Assembly (NCBI GenBank): GCA_023445955.1
Contig: JAEXJH010000382.1
Location: 1 to 10,873 of the forward strand
Direction: 5' to 3'
Origin: Pseudomonadota bacterium
Lineage (GTDB): Bacteria > Pseudomonadota > Alphaproteobacteria > Caulobacterales > Caulobacteraceae
DNA length: 10,873 nt
This document shows positions 5,032-10,873 of this stretch, piece by piece. The translations under genes were made by a program, and so were the position numbers. Each line of letters starts with the position of its first letter. Position 1 is the stretch's first letter. A model generated the notes under the pieces. That model was not told where the DNA came from and did not search any database. It saw only the letters and a program-made list of their open reading frames with translations.

Positions 5032-7878
5032 ATGAAGTATCAGTTTACCCGGGGTCGGCTGCTCACCACCTCGATGATCGTTGGCGTGGCCACGCTGGCC
5101 GGCTTCGCCGCGAACGCCCAGACCGCCGCGCCGGCCGCTCCGCCGGCTGCACAGGACAATGAAGTCGAAGCGGTCGTCGTCACCGGCTCGCTCCTGCGCC
5201 GCACCGACACCGCCACCCCCTCGCCCGTGACCGTTCAGACGACGGAACAGCTGAAGGCCCAGGGCATCACGACGGTGTCGGACGCCATCCGCAGCCTCTC
5301 GGCCGACAATTCAGGCTCGATCCCGGCCGCCTTCGGCAGCGGCTTCGCCGCCGGCTCGACCGGCGTGTCGCTGCGCGGCCTGTCGGTCAACTCGACGCTC
5401 GTCATGATCGACGGCCTGCGTAACGCCAACTATCCGCTGGCCGACGACGGCCAGAAGGCGTTCGTCGACCTGAACTCGATCCCGTTCAACGCGGTCGAGC
5501 GCATCGAGACGCTGAAGGACGGCGCCTCGTCGCTGTACGGCGCCGACGCCATCGGCGGCGTCGTCAACATCATCATGAAGTCGAACTACCAGGGCATGTC
5601 GGCCGACGCCTCGTACGGCACGAGCCAGCACGGCGGCGGCGACCAGTATCGCTTCAACGGCGATGTCGGTTACGGCGACCTGGATACCGACAAGTACAAC
5701 GTCTATTTCGACGTCGAGTACCAGCTGGACAAGCGCATCCGCGGTAACCAGCGCGGCTTCCCGTACAACACCAACGACCTGACCTCGATCCCGGGCGGCG
5801 CCAACAACAACCCGCAGACCGGTGGCAGCACCTTCTACGGCAACATCAAGCGCGCCACCCTGGGCACGCCGGGCAACCTGGCCACGGGCGTCGCCATCGA
5901 CAGCCCGACCAACGTCTGGCAGCCGCTGCGCACCTGCGCCTCGGACTCGCCGCTGACCACGCAGTATGACGAAGACGGCGTCCTGATGGGCACGTACTGC
6001 GCCCAGAACATCGCCAACTTCGGCGACATCCAGCCCAAGCAGTCGCGCGCTGGCGCCTATGGCCGCTTCACGATCAAGCCGAACGACAACTTCGAAGCCT
6101 ACCTGTCGGGCAGCTTCATCCAGTCGAAGACCTCGGTGAACGGCACCCCGGTCAGCGTCTCGTCGAGCACGCCGAACAACCTGAGCAACCTCGTCCTGCC
6201 GGTCTACATCTGCTCGGCCGGCGTCTCGTGCGCCACCGCCGCCGATCGCCAGCTGAACCCAAACAACCCGTTCGCCTCGACCGGCGACTACGCGCTGATC
6301 AAGTACCGCTTCAGCGACCTGCCGGCCACGGCGCGCTACACCAACCGCATGTTCCGTGTGGTCGGCGGCGTGAAGGGCGACATCAACGACTGGAACTACC
6401 AGGCCAATGTCGTCATCGCGCACGACACCCTGGAAAGCGCTCAGACCGGCTTCCTCAGCTACAAGCAGCTGATGAGCGACATCCAGACGGGCGCCTACAA
6501 CTTCGTCGACCCGTCGAAGAACAGCCAGGCCGTCCGTGACGCCCTGTCGCCGGTCCTGGCCAAGACCTCGACCACCGACATGGACTCGGTGAACTTCCAG
6601 GCCTCGCACGCCCTGTTCAGCCTGCCGGGCGGCGACGCCCAGCTCGGCATCGGCGGCGAGTTCCGCTATGAAGCCACCAACGATCCTGCCCTGAACCCGG
6701 TCAACGACGCGCAAGGTCTGGGCAACGCCCGCACCGAGGGCAACCGCACCGTCGCCTCGGCCTTCGCCGAAGTCGGTCTGCCGATCCTGACCCAGCTGGA
6801 AGTGAACCTGTCGGGTCGCTACGACCACTATTCGGACTTCGGCGGCAACTTCTCGCCGAAGATCGGCGTCAAGTTCACGCCCATCAAGACGGTCGCCCTG
6901 CGCGGCACGATCTCGAAGGGCTTCCGCGCGCCGTCGTTCTCGGAAGCCGGCAACTCGGCCAGCCAGGGCTTCACGACGTTCTCGTTCAAGGCCGACCAGT
7001 ACGCCGCGTTCCGCGACTCCCACGGCAACAACGAGTACACCAAGGCCTACTCGCTCTCGTCGATCACCACGGCCAATCCGGACCTGAAGCCGGAGAAGTC
7101 GACCAGCTACACCCTGGGCGCGGTGTGGGCTCCCACGCGCAGCTTCAGCGTCTCGCTGGACTACTACCACATCAAGAAGAACGACGTGATCGCGCAAGCC
7201 AGCGCGGGCACGGCCCTGGCCGCCTACTATTCGGGCCAGGCCATCCCGGCCGGCTACACCGTCGTGGCCGATGCGATCGACCCGCAACACCCGACTGCCC
7301 TGGCGCGCGTGCTCTCGGTCGCCTCGCCCTACATCAACGCCGACTCGCTGGTGACCAGCGGTCTGGACCTCAACATCCAGGCCAAGTTCTACCTGCCGGG
7401 CGACGTGAAGTGGACGAGCAACCTCGATGCCACGACCATCTTCGACTACAAGTACACCCAGGACGGCACGACCTATAACTACGTGGGCAAGGAAGCCCCG
7501 TACGTGCTGTCGTCGGGCGCGGGTACGCCGAAGAACCGCCTGTCGTGGATGAACACCTTCGAGCGCGGCCCCATCCACGTGACGGGCACCATGAGCTACG
7601 TCTCGGGCATGCGCGAAGAGGACGACAGCTACGACAGCGCCTGCCTCTACGGCGACTCCAACTTCAACTGCCGCGTGAAGTCGTTCACGACCGTCGACCT
7701 GACGGGCGCCTACGACGTCACGGAAAAGGCGACGGTCTATGCCGACGTCATGAACCTGTTCGACACCGGCCCGATGTTCAACCCGGCCAACTACGCCGGC
7801 GTGAACTGGAACCCGACCTACTCGCAGTCGGGCATCGTGGGCCGTTACTTCCGCGGCGGCATGCGCCTGAAGTACTAG
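5032..7878 (+). CDS. TonB-dependent outer-membrane receptor
   Basis: A 948-residue outer-membrane transporter that takes up a ligand using TonB/ExbBD energy. The signal peptide covers residues 1-29 (ANA then Q). An Ala/Pro-rich linker leads to a TonB box-like EVEAVVVTG (44-52). The plug domain follows to about residue 180, with VERIETLKDGASSLYGADAIGG (154-175, the classic plug signature). The rest is the 22-strand barrel, with the GRYDHYSDFGGNFSPKIG-type and SKGFRAPSFSEA segments common in these receptors, ending in GGMRLKY. The final residue is Tyr rather than the more usual Phe, still aromatic. All six cysteines fall into three near pairs (302/323, 394/400, 871/880), probably disulfides in outer loops. 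The size and style match receptors numerous in Caulobacterales, whose ligands are mostly unknown. The gene lies downstream of a uronate-degrading pair and upstream of an M14 peptidase; uptake of an oligosaccharide or a peptide is possible, and sequence does not decide. Confidence 0.95.
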   Translation: MKYQFTRGRLLTTSMIVGVATLAGFAANAQTAAPAAPPAAQDNEVEAVVVTGSLLRRTDTATPSPVTVQTTEQLKAQGITTVSDAIRSLSADNSGSIPAAFGSGFAAGSTGVSLRGLSVNSTLVMIDGLRNANYPLADDGQKAFVDLNSIPFNAVERIETLKDGASSLYGADAIGGVVNIIMKSNYQGMSADASYGTSQHGGGDQYRFNGDVGYGDLDTDKYNVYFDVEYQLDKRIRGNQRGFPYNTNDLTSIPGGANNNPQTGGSTFYGNIKRATLGTPGNLATGVAIDSPTNVWQPLRTCASDSPLTTQYDEDGVLMGTYCAQNIANFGDIQPKQSRAGAYGRFTIKPNDNFEAYLSGSFIQSKTSVNGTPVSVSSSTPNNLSNLVLPVYICSAGVSCATAADRQLNPNNPFASTGDYALIKYRFSDLPATARYTNRMFRVVGGVKGDINDWNYQANVVIAHDTLESAQTGFLSYKQLMSDIQTGAYNFVDPSKNSQAVRDALSPVLAKTSTTDMDSVNFQASHALFSLPGGDAQLGIGGEFRYEATNDPALNPVNDAQGLGNARTEGNRTVASAFAEVGLPILTQLEVNLSGRYDHYSDFGGNFSPKIGVKFTPIKTVALRGTISKGFRAPSFSEAGNSASQGFTTFSFKADQYAAFRDSHGNNEYTKAYSLSSITTANPDLKPEKSTSYTLGAVWAPTRSFSVSLDYYHIKKNDVIAQASAGTALAAYYSGQAIPAGYTVVADAIDPQHPTALARVLSVASPYINADSLVTSGLDLNIQAKFYLPGDVKWTSNLDATTIFDYKYTQDGTTYNYVGKEAPYVLSSGAGTPKNRLSWMNTFERGPIHVTGTMSYVSGMREEDDSYDSACLYGDSNFNCRVKSFTTVDLTGAYDVTEKATVYADVMNLFDTGPMFNPANYAGVNWNPTYSQSGIVGRYFRGGMRLKY

Positions 7879-7892
7879 AGCTATCTCGCGTA

Positions 7893-7911
7893 CGGACCGC
7901 GTATGGGTCCG
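7893..7911 (+). repeat. Small hairpin after the receptor stop
   Basis: CGGACC (7893-7898) and GGTCCG (7906-7911) can pair around a seven-base loop. It sits directly before the terminator hairpin and may help protect the receptor transcript 3' end. Confidence 0.35.
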
Positions 7912-7921
7912 ATGAGATGGA

Positions 7922-7950
7922 GGGGCCGCCTGCAAGGGCGGCCCCTTTCC
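7922..7950 (+). terminator. Intrinsic terminator of the receptor gene
   Basis: GGGGCCGCC (7922-7930) pairs perfectly with GGCGGCCCC (7937-7945) around a six-base loop, followed by TTTCCTTTT. It lies 43 bases after the receptor stop and should end most transcripts before the peptidase gene, suggesting that the latter has its own promoter. Confidence 0.88.
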
Positions 7951-8035
7951 TTTTGCGGCCTGAAAAAATGGGCTGAGCCGACCGTTGCCCGACGTGCGGA
8001 AACGCTCTCCACTTACGTCAGTCTAAAGAGGGGCC

Positions 8036-8066
8036 GACGCACCGTTGCGTCCGCCAAGGGCAACGG
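8036..8066 (+). promoter_or_regulatory. Possible competing hairpins in the peptidase leader
   Basis: GACGCA (8036-8041) can pair with TGCGTC (8046-8051) around CCGT. CCGTTGC (8042-8048) can pair instead with GCAACGG (8060-8066), and the two overlap, so they exclude each other. The second ends nine bases before ATG 8075 and places AAGG in its loop. A translational role is inferred only. Confidence 0.3.
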
Positions 8067-8074
8067 GGTTGGAA

Positions 8075-10828
8075 ATGACGCGCAGTGGAGCGATGGCCGG
8101 AGCGGCCTTGGGCGTGGTGCTGGCTTTCAGCGGGATCAGCGGCGCGATCGCCGCCGACATCACCCCACCCGACAAGGCCTTCGCCCAGCCGGTCGGCAGC
8201 GACTACTTCCTGGCCGACTACACCGCCTACGAGGCCTATCTGAAGACCCTTGCCGGCCAGTCGGACCGCATGAAGCTGGTCGACATCGGCAAGACCGAGG
8301 AAGGCCGCACCATGTGGGTGGCGATCGTTTCCTCGCCGGCCAACCTGGCCAAGCTGGACCACTACAAGGAGATCGCCCGCAAGCTGGCCAAGGCCGAGGG
8401 CGTCAAGGAAGACGAGGCCCGCAAACTCGCTTCCGAAGGCAAGGCGATCGTCTGGATCGACGCGGGCCTGCACGCCAGCGAGACCATCACCTCGCAGGGC
8501 CAGATCCAGGTGCTCTACCGGATGCTGACCCAGAACGATCCGGAGACGATGCGCCTCCTGGACGACACCATCATCCTGTTCGGCCAGGACAATCCGGACG
8601 GGATGGAGATGATCTCGGACTGGTACATGCGTAACCAGGATCCGAAGAAGCGCGAGTTCAACTCGCTGCCGCGCCTGTACCACAAGTACATCGGCCACGA
8701 TAACAACCGCGACAGCTTCATGTCGTCGATGGCCGAGACCACCAACGTCAACAAGATGCTGTTCCGCGAGTGGTATCCGCAGATCGTCTACAACCAGCAC
8801 CAGACCGGTCCCAACGGCATGGTGGTGTTCGTCCCGCCGTTCCGCGACCCGTTCAACTTCAACTACGACCCGCTGGTCATGACCGAGCTGCAGGAAGTTG
8901 GCATGGCCATGCACAGCCGCCTGGTGGCCGAGGACAAGCCGGGCTCGGGCGCCCGCAGCGCCGCGCCCTACTCCACCTGGCACAACGGCATGGAGCGGTC
9001 GGTCGCCTATTTCCACAACTCGATCGGCCTCTTGACCGAGATCATCGGCGGCCCGACCCCGACGACGGTCAACCTGGTGCCGGAACTGCAGTTGCCGGGC
9101 AACGACCGCCCCGCCCCCATCGCGCCGCGCGAATGGCATCTGCAGGACTCGCTGGACTACCAGTGGACGATGAACATGGCGGTCATCGACTACGCCGCCC
9201 GCAACAAGGAACGCCTGCTCTTCAACATCTGGAAGATGGGCGACAACAGCATCAAGCGCGGCAACAAGGACAGCTGGACGATCACCCCGACCCGCGTCGA
9301 GGAGCTGCAGGCCGCCGGCAAGGACAAGCCGGGCCCGTACGGCCAGGCGATCGATCCCAAGCTCTACAAGACCGTGCTGCAGACCCCGGAAGAGCGTGAT
9401 CCGCGCGGCTACATCATCCCGGCCGACCAGGCCGACATGCCCACGGTCGTGGCCTTCCTGAACGCCCTGATCAAGACCGGCGTCGATGTCGACAAGGCTG
9501 CCAAGGCCTTCACCGTCGGCGGCAAGACCTATCCGGCCGGCTCCTATGTCGTGCGCTCGGCCCAGGCCTATCGCCCGCACATCATGGACATGTTCGAGCC
9601 GCAGGATCACCCGCACGACCTGGAATATCCGGGCGGCCCGCCCAAGGCCCCCTACGACGTCACCGGCTACACCCTGGCCTACCAGATGGGCATCAAGTAC
9701 GACCGCATCCTGGAGGGCTTCGACGCCCCCACGACCCGCGTGCCGGACGTGATGGCCGTGACGCCGGGCGCGGTGAAGGGTTCGGGCGGCGCGGGCTGGC
9801 TGGTCAACCACGAGACCAATGGCAGCTTCACCCTGACCAACCGCCTGCTGAAGGCCGGCGCCAAGGTCTATTGGGTCAAGGACGGCGCCAAGGCCGGCAA
9901 GACCGCCTTCGGTCCCGGCGCGATCTGGGTCCCCGCCTCGCCCGCCGCCAAGGCGGTCATCGACCAGGGCGTCAAGGATCTGGGCATCGACGCCTATGCC
10001 GTCGGCGGCAAGCCCTCGGGCGCGACCATCGCCCTGAAGCCCATCCGCGTCGGCCTGGTCGACGTCTACGGCGGCTCGATGCCCTCGGGCTGGAACCGCT
10101 GGATGTTCGAGAAGTTCGAGGCGCCCTTCCAGGTCGTCTACCCGCAGCGCCTCGACGCCGGCGACATCGCCAAGGACTACGACGTGCTGGTGTTCCCGGA
10201 CGGCGTGGTCCCCGCCCCCGCTGACGGTCCGTTCAAGGCCGGCCGCGGCGGTCCGCAGCCCAAGGCAGAGGACATCCCGGCCGAGTACCGCGGCTGGCTG
10301 GGCCGGGTGACCGACGAGAAGACCCTGCCCAAGATCGCCGACTTCGTGAAGGGCGGCGGCACGGTGGTGGCCATCGGCGCTTCGACGCGCCTGGCTACGG
10401 CCCTGGGCGCGCCGGTCGACGTCGCCACCGCCAAGATGGACAACGGCCAGCTGAAGGCTCTGACCACCCGCGAGCTCTACATCCCGGGCTCGGTGCTGCG
10501 CGCCAAGGTCGATCCGAAACAGCCGCTGGCCTATGGCGCCGGCAGCGACGTCGACGTCTTCTTCGACCGCAGCCCGGCCTTCACCGTGAAGCCCGACGTC
10601 AAGGGCGTCTCGCGCGTGGCCTGGTTCGACACCGACAAGCCCCTGCGCAGCGGCTGGGCCGTCGGCCAGGAGAAGCTGAAAGGCTCGACCGCCATGCTCG
10701 ACATCGACATCGGCAAGGGCAAGGTCTTCGCCTTCGGTCCGGAGATCACCCAGCGGGCGCAGTCGTACGGGACGTTCAAGTTCCTGTTCAACGGCCTGCT
10801 GTACGGGCCGGCGGTGAGCGGGAAGTAA
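8075..10828 (+). CDS. Secreted M14-family zinc carboxypeptidase with GATase-like C-terminal domain
   Basis: A 917-residue exported metallopeptidase. Residues 1-26 or 27 are a signal peptide (MTRSG, hydrophobic core, GAIAA). The M14 domain (about 44-340) has all expected residues: zinc ligands His133 and Glu136 in GLHASE, the substrate-binding Asn211-Arg212 pair in GHDNNRD, third zinc ligand His242 in YNQHQTG, and the general base Glu322 in LLTEIIGG. It should therefore be an active carboxypeptidase-type enzyme in the periplasm or outside. From about residue 657 (IRVGLVDVYGGSMPSGWNRW) to the end lies a class I glutamine-amidotransferase-like fold seen in large bacterial M14 proteins. The region around GGTVVAIGAST (761-771), where such domains have their nucleophile turn, shows no Cys, and I find no cysteine in the whole protein. 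ATG 8075 is preceded only by weak GGGG-type ribosome binding sequence; TTG 8045 and ATG 8093 are alternatives, but the signal peptide fits 8075. Natural substrates are unknown. Confidence 0.92.
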   Translation: MTRSGAMAGAALGVVLAFSGISGAIAADITPPDKAFAQPVGSDYFLADYTAYEAYLKTLAGQSDRMKLVDIGKTEEGRTMWVAIVSSPANLAKLDHYKEIARKLAKAEGVKEDEARKLASEGKAIVWIDAGLHASETITSQGQIQVLYRMLTQNDPETMRLLDDTIILFGQDNPDGMEMISDWYMRNQDPKKREFNSLPRLYHKYIGHDNNRDSFMSSMAETTNVNKMLFREWYPQIVYNQHQTGPNGMVVFVPPFRDPFNFNYDPLVMTELQEVGMAMHSRLVAEDKPGSGARSAAPYSTWHNGMERSVAYFHNSIGLLTEIIGGPTPTTVNLVPELQLPGNDRPAPIAPREWHLQDSLDYQWTMNMAVIDYAARNKERLLFNIWKMGDNSIKRGNKDSWTITPTRVEELQAAGKDKPGPYGQAIDPKLYKTVLQTPEERDPRGYIIPADQADMPTVVAFLNALIKTGVDVDKAAKAFTVGGKTYPAGSYVVRSAQAYRPHIMDMFEPQDHPHDLEYPGGPPKAPYDVTGYTLAYQMGIKYDRILEGFDAPTTRVPDVMAVTPGAVKGSGGAGWLVNHETNGSFTLTNRLLKAGAKVYWVKDGAKAGKTAFGPGAIWVPASPAAKAVIDQGVKDLGIDAYAVGGKPSGATIALKPIRVGLVDVYGGSMPSGWNRWMFEKFEAPFQVVYPQRLDAGDIAKDYDVLVFPDGVVPAPADGPFKAGRGGPQPKAEDIPAEYRGWLGRVTDEKTLPKIADFVKGGGTVVAIGASTRLATALGAPVDVATAKMDNGQLKALTTRELYIPGSVLRAKVDPKQPLAYGAGSDVDVFFDRSPAFTVKPDVKGVSRVAWFDTDKPLRSGWAVGQEKLKGSTAMLDIDIGKGKVFAFGPEITQRAQSYGTFKFLFNGLLYGPAVSGK

Positions 10829-10841
10829 GTCGCCAAGAACT

Positions 10842-10873
10842 CACCTCCCCCTCTGGGGGAGGTGGCCCAGAGG
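10842..10873. repeat. G+C-rich palindromic intergenic element, cut by the window end
   Basis: CACCTCCCCC (10842-10851) pairs perfectly with GGGGGAGGTG (10855-10864) around TCT. CCTCTGGG (10850-10857) can pair instead with CCCAGAGG (10866-10873). The sequence style recalls dispersed palindromic repeats common between genes in Caulobacter and relatives. It starts 13 bases after the peptidase stop and may serve as its transcript end, though no T tract is seen before the window stops. Confidence 0.6.

Noticed and set aside
5311..7935. An 874-codon open frame antisense to the receptor gene
   Set aside because: It is the mirror of strongly C/G-ending codons. The product is Val/Arg/Ala/Gly-rich without domains, whereas the plus frame encodes a complete TonB receptor with signal peptide.
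8018..9811. A 597-codon open frame antisense to the peptidase gene
   Set aside because: Same mirror effect of high-G+C coding DNA; the product is low-complexity, and the plus frame holds every M14 catalytic residue.

Overview
The window is high-G+C DNA (about two thirds G+C by eye) in which codons strongly prefer C or G at the third position. The gene types (large TonB-dependent receptors, secreted polysaccharide-degrading enzymes, a ManD-type mannonate dehydratase) and the CACCTCCCCC/GGGGGAGGTG intergenic palindrome at the right end suggest an alphaproteobacterium of the Caulobacter/Phenylobacterium group. This assignment comes from protein and sequence style, not from a database comparison.

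Left part (1-4584), a uronate-polysaccharide cluster. A 5'-partial-in-window mannonate dehydratase gene (manD, minus strand, 1-282) is divergent from a GntR/FadR-type FCD regulator (457-1218, plus). A DHFR/RibD-C-like gene (1215-1883, minus) converges on the regulator, and the two stop codons share a CTAG. Behind it, in the same direction, lies a secreted alginate-lyase-family enzyme (1954-3225, minus). This gene is divergent from a secreted family 88/105 unsaturated-uronyl hydrolase (3421-4584, plus). Read together: the lyase cuts a uronic-acid polymer, the hydrolase removes the unsaturated end sugar, and ManD belongs to the cytoplasmic route through mannonate to 2-keto-3-deoxygluconate. A TGG-N5-CCA motif occurs twice in the manD/regulator intergenic region and once between the lyase and hydrolase genes, which makes the FCD protein a candidate local regulator.

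Middle (4585-5031). A 447-base region without a convincing gene becomes very A+T-rich (16 of 60 bases are G/C at 4681-4740) and is packed with perfect inverted repeats. It probably holds the control region of the following gene.

Right part (5032-10828). A TonB-dependent receptor (5032-7878) ends at a strong intrinsic terminator. It is followed by a large secreted M14 metallopeptidase with a glutamine-amidotransferase-like C-terminal domain (8075-10828). The receptor substrate cannot be read from sequence. Proximity allows either uptake of oligo-uronides (link to the left part) or of peptides (link to the peptidase).

Two cautions. The first 53 bases contain only G and C and break the manD reading, so they look like a sequence-end artefact. 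I found no phage, IS, CRISPR, tRNA or rRNA, and no clearly unprecedented system. The most useful leads are the shared operator motif, the palindrome-rich region before the receptor gene, and the possible competing hairpins in the peptidase leader.
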